Positions 54,479-63,549 of a stretch of 64,000 nucleotides of DNA are shown in pieces. Each line of letters begins with the position of its first letter. The first letter of the stretch is position 1. A program made the translations under genes and the position numbers. The notes under the pieces were generated by a model. That model saw only the letters and a list, made by a program, of their open reading frames with translations. It did not search any database and was not told where the DNA came from. Source of the DNA: Pseudomonas sp. R76 (GTDB taxonomy: Bacteria > Pseudomonadota > Gammaproteobacteria > Pseudomonadales > Pseudomonadaceae); NCBI RefSeq assembly GCF_009834565.1, contig NZ_CP019428.1, positions 1,612,001 through 1,676,000 on the forward strand, read 5' to 3'.

Positions 54479-55306
54479 ATGGATGCCCAAACCCTTCGCG
54501 CCGAAACCTTCAAGGCCCTGCACGAGCGTGATCGCGCGTTCGTGATGCCCAACCCGTGGGATGCCGGCTCGGCCATCATGCTTGCCAGCCTGGGCTTTGA
54601 GGCGTTGGCCACCACCAGCGCAGGGTTTGCGTTCAGCATCGGGCGGCCGGATGCGGAAGGCGCGTTGTCTCTGGAGGATACCTTGGGCAACGCCGGAACC
54701 ATCGCGCGGGCGACTTCGCTGCCGGTGGCGGCGGACCTGGAAAACGGCTTCAGCGACACGCCTGAAGGCTGCGCCCAGACGATCCTGCGTGCGGCGGCCA
54801 CCGGCATCGTCGGCGGCTCCATTGAGGACGCCACGGGCATTGCCGTCGACCCAATCTACCCTTTTGATTTGTCGGTTGAGCGCGTGGAAGCCGCCGTTGT
54901 GGCTGCACGCAGCCTGCCATTTCCCTTCACGCTGACGGCTCGCGCGGAAAACCTCCTGCATGGTCGCCTGGATTTGCCTGACACCATCCGCCGCCTGCAG
55001 GCCTACGCCGAAGCGGGCGCCGACGTGTTGTATGCCCCGGCGCTGCGCAGCGCCGAAGAAGTACTGGCCGTGGTCAAGGCCGTCGCGCCAAAGCCTGTGA
55101 ATGTGTTGATGTCCGGTGGCTTGAACCTCAGCGTCGCGCAGTTGAGCGCGATGGGCGTGCGCCGCATCAGCGTCGGCTCGGCCTTGGCGCTGGCGGCGTA
55201 TGGCGAGTTCTACCGGGCTGCGCAGGAGGTGTATGAGTTGGGCACTTTTACCTTCACCGAGCGCAAGATGCCGTTCAGCCAGGCCAACCAATTCTTCAAG
55301 GGCTGA
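54479..55306 (+). CDS. Isocitrate lyase/PEP mutase superfamily protein
   Basis: A 275-residue enzyme of the PEP mutase/isocitrate lyase fold. Asn-Pro-Trp-Asp-Ala-Gly-Ser-Ala near residue 25 and Ala-Asp-Leu-Glu-Asn-Gly-Phe near residue 85 correspond to metal and substrate sites. The class-specific Cys-containing lyase motif is not evident, so it may act on another oxo-acid such as an oxaloacetate-like compound. AGGAG precedes the ATG. Confidence 0.85.
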   Translation: MDAQTLRAETFKALHERDRAFVMPNPWDAGSAIMLASLGFEALATTSAGFAFSIGRPDAEGALSLEDTLGNAGTIARATSLPVAADLENGFSDTPEGCAQTILRAAATGIVGGSIEDATGIAVDPIYPFDLSVERVEAAVVAARSLPFPFTLTARAENLLHGRLDLPDTIRRLQAYAEAGADVLYAPALRSAEEVLAVVKAVAPKPVNVLMSGGLNLSVAQLSAMGVRRISVGSALALAAYGEFYRAAQEVYELGTFTFTERKMPFSQANQFFKG

Positions 55307-55309
55307 GCC

Positions 55310-56008
55310 GTGCGGTTTTTCAAAGTGATCGGTGTACTGCTGTTGCTGGCGTGTCTGTGCGCTGTTGGCGTGTGGCGGGGTTGGCTGCCGTTGCCTGATG
55401 AGTGGAACCCGTGGGCGCCGCTGGATGTGCGTGCCAGCCCGAACCTGCTGACCCGTTTCAAACTTGGCCGGTTGCAGGATGATCCGGCGCTGTGTGATCA
55501 GGTGCTGAAAACCTCGGGTTTGCGCGTCAGCCATCAGGCTGACAGCCCGGCGGACGCCGCATGCCCACTGCGCAACGTCTTGCGCGTACAGGGCGCCGAC
55601 GTGGCCTTGAGCAGCAGTTTTCTCGCCAGTTGCCCGTTGGCTGTGGCGTTTGCCCTGTTCGAGCGCCACAGCCTGCAACCCGCGGCCCGGGCGGTATTTG
55701 GCCAGGCGGTGACGCGGGTCGATCACCTGGGCAGCTTTGCCTGTCGCAACATGTATAACCGCGCAGATGGCCGGCTGAGTCAGCATGCCTCGGCCAATGC
55801 CCTGGATATCGCCGGCTTTCGCCTCGCGGACGGGCGCAGCATCAGCGTGCTCAAGGACTGGCCCGGCGAGGGCGAAAGTGCACGGTTTTTGCGGCAAGTG
55901 CGCGACGCTGCGTGTGATGATTTCAACGTGGTGTTGAGCCCGGACTACAACGCCGCCCATCGCAACCACTTCCATCTGGACATGGGGCGTTGGTGGGTCT
56001 GTCGTTGA
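55310..56008 (+). CDS. Extensin-like (DUF/Extensin_C) family protein
   Basis: A 232-residue exported protein with an N-terminal membrane helix (residues about 4-20) and an Extensin_C-type domain with several conserved Cys, including Pro-Leu-Arg-Asn, Ser-Cys-Pro-Leu-Ala and Cys-Arg-Asn-Met-Tyr, and the family's His-Asn-His-Phe-His-Leu-Asp-Met-Gly end motif. Starts with GTG three bases after the preceding stop, so likely co-transcribed. Function unknown. Confidence 0.85.
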   Translation: MRFFKVIGVLLLLACLCAVGVWRGWLPLPDEWNPWAPLDVRASPNLLTRFKLGRLQDDPALCDQVLKTSGLRVSHQADSPADAACPLRNVLRVQGADVALSSSFLASCPLAVAFALFERHSLQPAARAVFGQAVTRVDHLGSFACRNMYNRADGRLSQHASANALDIAGFRLADGRSISVLKDWPGEGESARFLRQVRDAACDDFNVVLSPDYNAAHRNHFHLDMGRWWVCR

Positions 56009-56011
56009 TAC

Positions 56012-56632
56012 TCAGGCGGCCAGGCGCAGGTTGTTGAGGATCAGTGGACGTGCCCAGTGGTAGTCGAAGTCGAGCGCCTTTTGCTGGGCTGCCAGTTCTT
56101 CGGCCGGGTAGGGCGTGGCAGGCGGTGGCAGCAGGTCCAGTTCGAACTCGGCGATCGGCAGGTGCAGCGGCTGGGGTTCCGGCGCCGGGCCAGGTTCAGG
56201 CAGCGGTTGGCCGGCGCTCAGTACAATCGGACGGACCCAGCCGCTTGCGAAGTTTTGCTGGCGTTGTTGGGCGACGATTTCATCGGCCGGGAACGGCGTG
56301 GCGGGCGGTGGCAGCAGCTCGGTTTCAAATTCGGCGATCGGCAGGAACAGCGGCTCCGGGGGGGCGATCTCGGTGTCTTTTACGTCGCACTCACGTTGGG
56401 TGAGGATCTGCGACAGCAGGTCGGCGCCTTCACTGGGCTCTACCGCCGGGTCTCTCGGTGCCGGTGCCTTGGCGGCGAGCGCGTCCGGCGTGTCGCCGAG
56501 CTGCTCGGCCAGCGCCCGGGCGAAGAAGTCCTGCCACACATGACTCACCCCGGCCAGCGCTTGAGTATTGCGCAGGCCGTAATGGTTGTGGGTCGGCAGT
56601 ACACCGATAGTTAGGGGAAGAATGTCTGACAT
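56012..56632 (-). CDS. Hypothetical protein with a 47-residue internal duplication
   Basis: A 206-residue protein with no recognised family. The two halves contain matching blocks at residues 92-138 and 153-199, each with Leu-Pro-Ile-Ala-Glu-Phe-Glu, Leu-Leu-Pro-Pro-Pro-Ala-Thr-Pro and Trp-x-Arg-Pro-x-x-Leu. The N-terminal 50 residues (Pro-Thr-His-Asn-His-Tyr-Gly-Leu-Arg-Asn) may form a small binding module. The start at 56632 was chosen because the longer upstream frame overlaps rsmJ's promoter. Convergent with the extensin-like gene, divergent from rsmJ. Confidence 0.6.
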   Translation of the reverse strand: MSDILPLTIGVLPTHNHYGLRNTQALAGVSHVWQDFFARALAEQLGDTPDALAAKAPAPRDPAVEPSEGADLLSQILTQRECDVKDTEIAPPEPLFLPIAEFETELLPPPATPFPADEIVAQQRQQNFASGWVRPIVLSAGQPLPEPGPAPEPQPLHLPIAEFELDLLPPPATPYPAEELAAQQKALDFDYHWARPLILNNLRLAA

Positions 56633-56728
56633 TTTTCTCGGTCGACGCTCAGCTCTGGCAAAATACCTGACTGTTGTTTTTATCGGCCGTTGTTTGCCGA
56701 TCCTTAATATTTTTGAGCGTAGCGATTG

Positions 56729-57511
56729 ATGAGCGAACAACCAGCGGCCAGCCGCATTCGGGTCGAGGCCTTGGCCGAAGGTTTTAAGGCGCGCGCCGAG
56801 CACTGGGCTGCGCAGCTTGGCTTGCCTTTGCAACTGGATGAGGCGGATTTTTCCCTGCAAGTCGGCGAACATGGCCTGCAGCTGCAACAGCTCGGGCCAG
56901 ACGCGCCGGGGCCGGTGCGCGTGGACTTTGTCGAAGGTGGCGCAGCGCACCGGCGTTTATACGGCGGTGGCAGTGGGCAGATGATCGCCAAGGCCGTGGG
57001 CGTTGCCCAAGGCGTACGCCCACGGGTGCTGGACGCCACGGCGGGGCTGGGCAAGGACGCGTTTGTACTGGCCAGCCTGGGTTGCGAGATGAGCCTGATC
57101 GAGCGCCAGCCACTGATCGGCGCCTTGCTCGAAGACGGCCTGGCCCGTGGCGCGGATGATTTTGAAGTGGCACCGATTGTGGCGCGCATGCAGTTGCTCA
57201 AAGGCAACTCCATCGACGTGATGCGCAATTGGGAAGGTGAGCCGCCGCAGGTGATCTACCTCGACCCGATGTTTCCTCATCGTGAGAAAACTGCGTTAGT
57301 GAAGAAGGAAATGCGCCTGTTCCGGCCACTGGTGGGCGATGACCCGGACGCGCCGGCGTTGCTTGCCGCGGCGTTGGCCTTGGCCAGCCACCGTGTGGTG
57401 GTCAAGCGCCCGCGCAAGGCGCCGTGCATTGAAGGGCCCAAGCCGAGCCATGCGCTGGATGGCAAGTCGAGCCGGTATGACATCTATCCCAAGAAAGCGC
57501 TTAAGCCTTGA
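56729..57511 (+). CDS. rsmJ: 16S rRNA (guanine(1516)-N(2))-methyltransferase RsmJ
   Basis: A 260-residue SAM methyltransferase for 16S rRNA G1516. The SAM motif [11 protein letters not shown] near residue 98 and the Asp-Pro-Met-Phe-Pro catalytic motif near residue 178 identify it. The ATG at 56729 is preferred over a TTG three bases upstream. Monocistronic, followed by REP arms. Confidence 0.95.
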   Translation: MSEQPAASRIRVEALAEGFKARAEHWAAQLGLPLQLDEADFSLQVGEHGLQLQQLGPDAPGPVRVDFVEGGAAHRRLYGGGSGQMIAKAVGVAQGVRPRVLDATAGLGKDAFVLASLGCEMSLIERQPLIGALLEDGLARGADDFEVAPIVARMQLLKGNSIDVMRNWEGEPPQVIYLDPMFPHREKTALVKKEMRLFRPLVGDDPDAPALLAAALALASHRVVVKRPRKAPCIEGPKPSHALDGKSSRYDIYPKKALKP

Positions 57512-57518
57512 GGGCCTC

Positions 57519-57601
57519 ATCGCAGGCAAGCCAGCTCCCACAGTTGACCGTGTTCTCATTGCTGGAATGCATTCTCCTGTGGGAGCTGGCTTGCCTGCGA
57601 T
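57519..57601. repeat. REP pair in reversed relative orientation
   Basis: Here the right-type arm (ATCGCAGGCAAGCCAGCTCC) comes first and the left-type arm (TGTGGGAGCTGGCTTGCCTG) second, the opposite of the other REPINs in the window. Confidence 0.8.
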
Positions 57602-57627
57602 AGGGCCGGTACAGGCAGCACAAGACG

Positions 57628-58263
57628 TCAGGGCCGATAAGCCCGCATAAACAACCCCACCACCTCCTGCACATGCGCCTCGGCGGCTTCTTCACTCAGT
57701 TGCCCGCCGCAGCCATACAGCAAACAGAAATTCGCCGTGCCCTTGAGCAGGCAAAAGAAGTGTTCGGCCGCCGTAAACGGTTTGTCGATGCTCAGCGCAC
57801 CGCTCTGGTCGATCTTGCTGAGCAAGCGCTCCATGCCCTGCAGCATGCGCATGGGCCCGGCCTCAAAGAAGATCTGCGAGAGTTTCACGTCCTGATTGCC
57901 GGTGGTCATCATCAGGCGATGCAGGTTCACCGACTCTTCGCTGTTGATCAGCCGATGGAAACCCCGTGCGATGTTCAGCAGCACGGTGTCCACGGGCATA
58001 CCTGCTGGCAGTTCGAAATACATCACCGGCAGTTGCTCTTCGCATTTCGCCACGACGGCGGCGGTGAACAGCGTCTCTTTGTCGGTGAAGTGGCTGTAGA
58101 CGGTCAGTTTCGACACGCCGGCTTCAAGGGCCACGGCGTCCATGCTGGTGCTCGCGTAGCCATTACTCAAGAACAATACTTTCGCCGCTTCGAGGATTGC
58201 CTGGCGTTTTGCCATGTCCTTGGGACGCCCGGGGCTATTGGTGTTCACAGGATTGTCGGACAT
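57628..58263 (-). CDS. TetR-family regulator divergent from the RND pump
   Basis: A 211-residue TetR-type repressor with the usual N-terminal helix-turn-helix (Arg-Gln-Ala-Ile-Leu-Glu-Ala-Ala-Lys ... Val-Ser-Lys-Leu-Thr-Val-Tyr-Ser-His-Phe) and a ligand-binding C-terminus. It is divergent from mexJK-like genes and next to rsmJ, resembling the P. aeruginosa PA3679/mexL region, so probably represses the pump. The start at 58263 is chosen because the frame upstream reads through the pump promoter. Confidence 0.9.
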   Translation of the reverse strand: MSDNPVNTNSPGRPKDMAKRQAILEAAKVLFLSNGYASTSMDAVALEAGVSKLTVYSHFTDKETLFTAAVVAKCEEQLPVMYFELPAGMPVDTVLLNIARGFHRLINSEESVNLHRLMMTTGNQDVKLSQIFFEAGPMRMLQGMERLLSKIDQSGALSIDKPFTAAEHFFCLLKGTANFCLLYGCGGQLSEEAAEAHVQEVVGLFMRAYRP

Positions 58264-58274
58264 TTTCACCTTTA

Positions 58275-58322
58275 ATACTGGACTGGTGAGTTTGGTATTA
58301 ATAACATACCGGCCAGTATAAT
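58275..58322. promoter_or_regulatory. Candidate TetR operator and pump promoter
   Basis: Between the divergent genes ATACTGG (58275-58281) and CCAGTAT (58313-58319) form an outer inverted repeat and GGTAT-N7-ATACC (58294-58310) an inner one. The -10-like TATAAT (58317-58322) overlaps the right outer arm, the usual layout for repression. Confidence 0.5.
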
Positions 58323-58356
58323 TATTCCTAGCTCCATTTGCGAAAGGTCCTTCAGC

Positions 58357-59460
58357 ATGCGCAGTACTTTCCTGCCCCTTGCGTTGCCTGTCAGCCTGGT
58401 CTTCCTGTTGGCCGCCTGCGGCCATGAAGAAGCGGCCCAAACCACCATCCGCCCGGCCATGGTGGTGCAACCGCAGCCTTCGGCGCAGGCGATGGACAGC
58501 TTTCCAGGCGAGGTGCGGGCGCGGTATGAGCCGGACCTGGCCTTTCGCATTGGCGGCAAAGTCAGCAAACGCCTGGTGGAGGAGGGCGAGCGGGTCAAGG
58601 CCAACCAGCCGCTGGCCGAACTCGACCCGCAGGATGTGCGCCTGCAACTGGAAGCCACCCGCGCCCAAGTCGCCGCCGCCGAGGCCAACCTGAGCCTGGT
58701 GCGTGCCGAGCGTGACCGCTACAAGACCCTGATGGACCGTCAGATGGTCAGCCGTTCCCAGTACGACAATTCCGAAAACCTCTACCGCTCCGGCGAAGCA
58801 CGCCTGAAGCAGATCAAGGCCGAGTTCGACGTGTCCAACAACCAGGCGAGTTACGCCGTGTTGCGTGCGCCGCAGGACGGTGTGGTCGCCAAGCGCGCGG
58901 TGGAAGTTGGCCAAGTGGTTTCCGCAGGCCAGACCGTGTTCACCCTGGCCACCGATGGCGAACGTGAAGTGCTGATCAGCCTGCCCGAGCAAGGCTTTGG
59001 CCGGTTCAAGATCGGCCAACCGGTGTCGGTCGAACTGTGGAGCCAGCCCGACCAGCGTTTTGCCGGGCGCATTCGTGAGCTGTCGCCTGCCGCCGACCCC
59101 AAATCCCGTACATTCGCTGCCCGCGTCGCGTTCACCGGCGGCAAAGTCCCGGCTGAACTGGGCCAGAGTGCCCGCGTGTTCATACAGGCCGATGGCGTGA
59201 TTGCGCTGTCGGTGCCGCTGTCGGCCCTGAGTGCGGAGAACGGCGCGTCCTACGTCTGGGTGGTGCAGCCGGACAACACGCTCAAGCGCACCCCGGTGCG
59301 CATCGGCGCCTTCGGTGAAAAAAACGTGCCGGTACTGGAAGGCCTGGCGCCCACCGACTGGGTGATTGCAGCCGGTGTGCACGTGCTCCATGAGGGCCAG
59401 CAGGTGCGCCCGGTGGATCGCTCCAACCGCGTGGTGAATCTGGCGGCCAACAAGGAGTAG
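58357..59460 (+). CDS. RND efflux periplasmic adaptor (MexJ-like)
   Basis: A 367-residue membrane-fusion protein with a lipobox (Leu-Leu-Ala-Ala-Cys, Cys21). Biotinyl-lipoyl-like halves, a coiled-coil hairpin (about 90-145) and a beta-barrel with Val-Val-Ser-Ala-Gly-Gln-Thr-Val are recognisable. It joins the inner-membrane pump to an outer-membrane channel. The next gene, six bases on, encodes the pump. No OprM-type gene follows. Confidence 0.92.
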   Translation: MRSTFLPLALPVSLVFLLAACGHEEAAQTTIRPAMVVQPQPSAQAMDSFPGEVRARYEPDLAFRIGGKVSKRLVEEGERVKANQPLAELDPQDVRLQLEATRAQVAAAEANLSLVRAERDRYKTLMDRQMVSRSQYDNSENLYRSGEARLKQIKAEFDVSNNQASYAVLRAPQDGVVAKRAVEVGQVVSAGQTVFTLATDGEREVLISLPEQGFGRFKIGQPVSVELWSQPDQRFAGRIRELSPAADPKSRTFAARVAFTGGKVPAELGQSARVFIQADGVIALSVPLSALSAENGASYVWVVQPDNTLKRTPVRIGAFGEKNVPVLEGLAPTDWVIAAGVHVLHEGQQVRPVDRSNRVVNLAANKE

Positions 59461-59466
59461 TCCCCG

Positions 59467-62400
59467 ATGGGTTTCAATCTTTCCGAATGGGCGTTGCGTA
59501 ACCGCCAGATCGTACTGTTCCTGATGATCCTGCTGGCGGTGGTCGGCACGTTGTCCTACACCAAGCTGGGGCAAAGTGAAGACCCGCCGTTTACCTTCAA
59601 GGCCATGGTCATCAAGACCAACTGGCCGGGGGCCACGGCCCAGGAAGTCTCACGGCAGGTCACCGAGCGTATCGAGAAAAAACTCATGGAGACCGGCGAC
59701 TACGAACGCATTGTCTCCTTCTCGCGTCCCGGTGAATCCCAAGTCACCTTCGTGGCCCGCGACTCGATGCGCTCGGCGCAGATTCCCGACTTGTGGTATC
59801 AGGTGCGCAAGAAAATCAGCGATATTCGCCAGACCTTGCCGCCGGATATTCAGGGGCCGTTTTTCAACGATGAATTCGGCACCACCTTCGGCAATATCTA
59901 CGCCCTGACGGGTGACGGCTTCGACTACGCGGTGCTCAAGGACTACGCCGACCGCATCCAGATTCAACTGCAACGTGTGCCGGATGTGGGCAAGGTCGAG
60001 CTGCTTGGCCTGCAGGACGAGAAAATCTGGATCGAGCTGTCCAACCTCAAGCTCGCCACCCTCGGCCTGCCATTGGCGGCCGTGCAACAGGCCTTGCAGG
60101 AGCAGAACGCCGTCTCTACGGCTGGCTTCTTTGAAACCCCGACCGAGCGTGTACAGCTGCGGGTGTCGGGCAACTTCAAGACGGTGGAGGAGATCCGTAA
60201 CTTCCCGATCCGTGTCGGTGACCGCACTTTCCGTATTGGTGACGTCGCCGACATCCACCGGGGCTTCAACGACCCACCGGCACCGCGCATGCGCTACATG
60301 GGCGCAGACGCCATCGGTTTGGCCGTGGCCATGCGCGACGGCGGCGACATTCTGGTGCTCGGCAAGGCGCTTGAAGGCGAATTCGCACGGCTGCAGAAGA
60401 GCCTTCCGGCAGGCATGGAGCTGCGCAAGGTGTCGGACCAACCGGCAGCAGTGAAAACCAGCGTCGGCGAATTCGTCCAGGTACTCGCCGAGGCACTGGC
60501 CATCGTCTTGCTGGTGAGCTTCTTCTCCCTCGGCGTGCGCACCGGCATGGTCGTGGCCCTGGCGATTCCGCTGGTGCTGGCGATGACCTTTGCCACCATG
60601 TATTACCTCGGCATCGGCCTGCACAAGATCTCCCTCGGCGCCTTGGTGTTGGCCCTGGGCCTGCTGGTGGACGATGCGATCATCGCCGTGGAAATGATGG
60701 CGATCAAAATGGAGCAGGGCTACGACCGCCTCAAGGCTGCGAGTTTCGCCTGGACCAGCACCGCGTTCCCGATGCTTACCGGCACGTTGATAACCGCGGC
60801 GGGCTTCCTGCCGATTGCCACCGCGCAATCGAGCACCGGCGAATACACCCGCTCGATCTTCCAGGTGGTGACCATCGCGTTGCTGGCATCCTGGGTCGCT
60901 GCCGTGGTGTTTGTGCCGTATCTGGGGGAAAAACTCCTGCCTGATCTGGCGAAAATTCATGCGGCCAAACACGGCACAGATGGGCCAGATCCCTACGGCA
61001 CACCCTTCTATCAGCGTGTAAGACGTTTGGTCGAATGGTGCGTGCGTCGGCGCAAAACCGTGATTTTACTGACGCTGGTGCTGTTTATCGGCTCGGTCGC
61101 GCTGTTTCGCTTTGTGCCCCAACAGTTCTTCCCGGCCTCGGGGCGGTTGGAGTTGATGGTCGACCTCAAATTGGCGGAAGGCGCTTCCCTGAGCAACACC
61201 GCCGAGCAGGTCAAGCGCCTGGAAGCCTTGCTCAAGGAACACGCCGGTATCGACAACTACGTGGCTTATGTCGGCACCGGTTCGCCACGCTTTTACTTGC
61301 CGCTGGACCAGCAGTTGCCGGCCGCCAGCTTCGCGCAATTTGTGGTGCTGGCGAAGACCATCGAAGAGCGCGAAAGCCTGCGCACCTGGCTGATTGAAAC
61401 CCTGAATGAACAGTTCCCCGAGTTGCGCTCGCGGGTTACGCGCCTGGAGAACGGCCCGCCTGTGGGCTACCCGGTGCAGTTCCGTGTGACCGGCGAACAC
61501 ATCGAAGAAGTTCGCGCCCTGGCGCGCCAGGTGGCGGCCAAGGTTCGCGAAAATACCCACGTGGTCAACGTGCACCTGGACTGGGAAGAACCGAGCAAGA
61601 TCGTTTACCTCAATATCGACCAGGACCGCGCCCGTGCCCTCGGCGTAAGCACCGCCAACCTGTCGAAATTCCTGCAGAGTTCTCTCACCGGCTCCAGCGT
61701 CAGCCAGTACCGCGAGGACAACGAATTGATCGAAATCCTGCTGCGCGGCACCGTGCATGAACGCACCGAATTGTCGCTGCTGCCGAGCCTGGCGGTGCCG
61801 ACCGACAACGGTAAAAGCGTTGCGCTGTCGCAAATCGCCACCCTCGAATATGGCTTCGAAGAGGGCATTATCTGGCACCGCAACCGGCTGCCGACGGTGA
61901 CCGTGCGCGCCGATATCTATGGCAAGGAACAACCGGCAACGTTGGTGCAGCAAATCCTGCCGACCCTCGCAGGCGTACGTGCCGAACTGCCGGATGGTTA
62001 CCTGCTTGAAGTGGGCGGCACCGTCGAGGATTCCGCGCGTGGCCAGAACTCGGTCAAGGCCGGGGTACCACTGTTTATCGTGGTGGTGCTGACGTTGCTG
62101 ATGCTGCAACTGCGCAGTTTCTCACGCACGGCGATGGTGTTTCTCACAGCGCCGCTGGGCCTTATCGGCGTGACCTTGTTCCTGCTGGTGTTTCGCCAAC
62201 CGTTCGGCTTTGTCGCCATGCTGGGGACCATCGCCTTGTCGGGGATGATCATGCGTAACTCGGTGATCCTGGTGGACCAGATCGAACAAGACATCAAGGC
62301 CGGCCTGGCGCCGTGGCAAGCGATCATCGAAGCCACTGTGCGACGCTTCCGCCCGATTGTGCTGACAGCTCTGGCGGCGGTGCTGGCGATGATTCCGCTG

Positions 62401-62532
62401 TCACGCAGCGTGTTCTTCGGGCCGATGGCCGTGGCGATCATGGGCGGTTTGATTGTGGCGACGGCGTTGACCCTATTGTTCCTGCCGGCCCTGTATGCTG
62501 CGTGGTTCCGAGTGAGGAAGGACGTCGCGTAA
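59467..62532 (+). CDS. RND multidrug efflux permease (MexK-like)
   Basis: A 1021-residue AcrB/MexK-type proton antiporter with twelve membrane helices, two large periplasmic loops and the proton-relay Asp-Asp pair in Gly-Leu-Leu-Val-Asp-Asp-Ala-Ile near residue 403. Length and the neighbourhood (rsmJ, TetR, adaptor, no outer-membrane gene) match P. aeruginosa MexK. AAGGAG precedes the ATG. Substrates are not determinable. Confidence 0.95.
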   Translation: MGFNLSEWALRNRQIVLFLMILLAVVGTLSYTKLGQSEDPPFTFKAMVIKTNWPGATAQEVSRQVTERIEKKLMETGDYERIVSFSRPGESQVTFVARDSMRSAQIPDLWYQVRKKISDIRQTLPPDIQGPFFNDEFGTTFGNIYALTGDGFDYAVLKDYADRIQIQLQRVPDVGKVELLGLQDEKIWIELSNLKLATLGLPLAAVQQALQEQNAVSTAGFFETPTERVQLRVSGNFKTVEEIRNFPIRVGDRTFRIGDVADIHRGFNDPPAPRMRYMGADAIGLAVAMRDGGDILVLGKALEGEFARLQKSLPAGMELRKVSDQPAAVKTSVGEFVQVLAEALAIVLLVSFFSLGVRTGMVVALAIPLVLAMTFATMYYLGIGLHKISLGALVLALGLLVDDAIIAVEMMAIKMEQGYDRLKAASFAWTSTAFPMLTGTLITAAGFLPIATAQSSTGEYTRSIFQVVTIALLASWVAAVVFVPYLGEKLLPDLAKIHAAKHGTDGPDPYGTPFYQRVRRLVEWCVRRRKTVILLTLVLFIGSVALFRFVPQQFFPASGRLELMVDLKLAEGASLSNTAEQVKRLEALLKEHAGIDNYVAYVGTGSPRFYLPLDQQLPAASFAQFVVLAKTIEERESLRTWLIETLNEQFPELRSRVTRLENGPPVGYPVQFRVTGEHIEEVRALARQVAAKVRENTHVVNVHLDWEEPSKIVYLNIDQDRARALGVSTANLSKFLQSSLTGSSVSQYREDNELIEILLRGTVHERTELSLLPSLAVPTDNGKSVALSQIATLEYGFEEGIIWHRNRLPTVTVRADIYGKEQPATLVQQILPTLAGVRAELPDGYLLEVGGTVEDSARGQNSVKAGVPLFIVVVLTLLMLQLRSFSRTAMVFLTAPLGLIGVTLFLLVFRQPFGFVAMLGTIALSGMIMRNSVILVDQIEQDIKAGLAPWQAIIEATVRRFRPIVLTALAAVLAMIPLSRSVFFGPMAVAIMGGLIVATALTLLFLPALYAAWFRVRKDVA

Positions 62533-62534
62533 TC

Positions 62535-63128
62535 ATGTTGGCCACCGTTTCAGCCCTAACGTTGTTGCTACTCGCCCCGGGCCCAACCAACACGCTGCTG
62601 TTGCGTGCCGGTGTGTTGTTCGGGTGCCGGGCTTCGTGGAAGCTGGCATTCATCGAGTGCCTGGCGTACCTGTTGCAGGTATCGGTGTGGGGCGTGGCAT
62701 TGCTGTACCTGGCGGCGTATTCGTCATGGGCTTTGAAAGCCATACAGCTGGGTGCGGCCTGTTACCTTTTGTATGTCTCTTTCAGGCTTTGGCAGCGCAA
62801 AAGCGCCGATGCCATTGCGGCCGGCGACCCTTTCTCCAGCCTGTATTTCTTCTGGCTCACGGTGATGAACCCCAAAGGCCTGCTGATCGTTTCGTTTATC
62901 GCGCCGGTCAGCACGTTTGATTCGTTGCAAGGCTATGCCGGGTTCATGGCTACGCTGGCGTTGGTGGTAATACCGGTAGGCGCTGCGTGGATCGTACTGG
63001 GCAGCCGTTTCGAAGGGGTTCAGCAGACGTGGCTCACACCGTTGAAGATCAATCGGGCAACCTCCGTGGCCATTTGCTGTTTTGCCACGCTCATGATCGG
63101 GCGGTTGGCGGACTCGGTTACGGGGTGA
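62535..63128 (+). CDS. LysE-family amino-acid exporter
   Basis: A 197-residue six-helix exporter of the LysE/RhtB superfamily. The N-terminal Leu-Leu-Leu-Ala-Pro-Gly-Pro-Thr-Asn is the family signature and the Asn-Pro-Lys-Gly motif near residue 115 is conserved. The ATG at 62535 follows the pump stop by two bases, so it is co-transcribed with the pump, an uncommon arrangement. A longer frame upstream runs inside the pump gene and was discarded. Substrate likely a neutral amino acid such as homoserine or threonine (inference). Confidence 0.87.
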   Translation: MLATVSALTLLLLAPGPTNTLLLRAGVLFGCRASWKLAFIECLAYLLQVSVWGVALLYLAAYSSWALKAIQLGAACYLLYVSFRLWQRKSADAIAAGDPFSSLYFFWLTVMNPKGLLIVSFIAPVSTFDSLQGYAGFMATLALVVIPVGAAWIVLGSRFEGVQQTWLTPLKINRATSVAICCFATLMIGRLADSVTG

Positions 63129-63163
63129 TTCACATGCTGATGCAAACAGGCATCAATGTGGCT

Positions 63164-63192
63164 GGAACGATCGGCTTTTTTTACTCCACTCA
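63164..63192 (+). promoter_or_regulatory. Degenerate hrp-box-like promoter
   Basis: GGAACG, a 16-base spacer with seven T residues, then CCACTCA. It differs from the hrp box consensus only at the last base of the -35 part and lies 80 bases before a small ORF. Confidence 0.4.
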
Positions 63193-63272
63193 GATTTGCC
63201 TGATGGACAGGCACAGGTTTCGGCTTTGCCAGTTGGCGGCCGGGCTTTTCCAATGAGTTTATGGAGTGTCAT

Positions 63273-63530
63273 ATGTCGTTTCTTAATGCTATCGCTGCGT
63301 TCAAAGGTGCGTTTCTTGGCGCCTTGTTGGGCAATAACGTAGCTGTTCGGGGGCCTGAAACCGCCTCGCCACACCGGCGTAAGCGCCATCACCCTGCTTA
63401 TTCATCCACAACTGGCGCGGGCCACTCCCTGCCCGAAAGGCCAGGTCACGGCAACTCCCATCCCTACCCGGTGTGTGAGTACCCGCTGCCCGACAGGCCG
63501 ATGCACTCGCTGACTTCGTTGCACCGATAA
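63273..63530 (+). CDS. Small hypothetical protein behind a hrp-like box
   Basis: An 85-residue ORF; GGAG lies six bases before the ATG at 63273. The N-terminus is hydrophobic (Phe-Leu-Asn-Ala-Ile-Ala-Ala-Phe-Lys-Gly-Ala-Phe-Leu-Gly-Ala-Leu-Leu) with no acidic residue in the first 20, and the rest is Pro/His/Arg-rich and probably unstructured. No family recognised. Coding status is uncertain; if real, the promoter-like sequence and N-terminus would suit a type III secretion regulon member. Confidence 0.45.
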   Translation: MSFLNAIAAFKGAFLGALLGNNVAVRGPETASPHRRKRHHPAYSSTTGAGHSLPERPGHGNSHPYPVCEYPLPDRPMHSLTSLHR

Positions 63531-63549
63531 GGTATTAGCGAAGGGCCGG

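Noticed and set aside
58264..59574. Upstream extension of the TetR gene
   Set aside because: The frame runs antisense through the whole adaptor gene; the family N-terminus begins at 58263.
62313..62534. Upstream extension of the LysE exporter
   Set aside because: Lies out of frame within the RND permease; the family signature begins at 62535.
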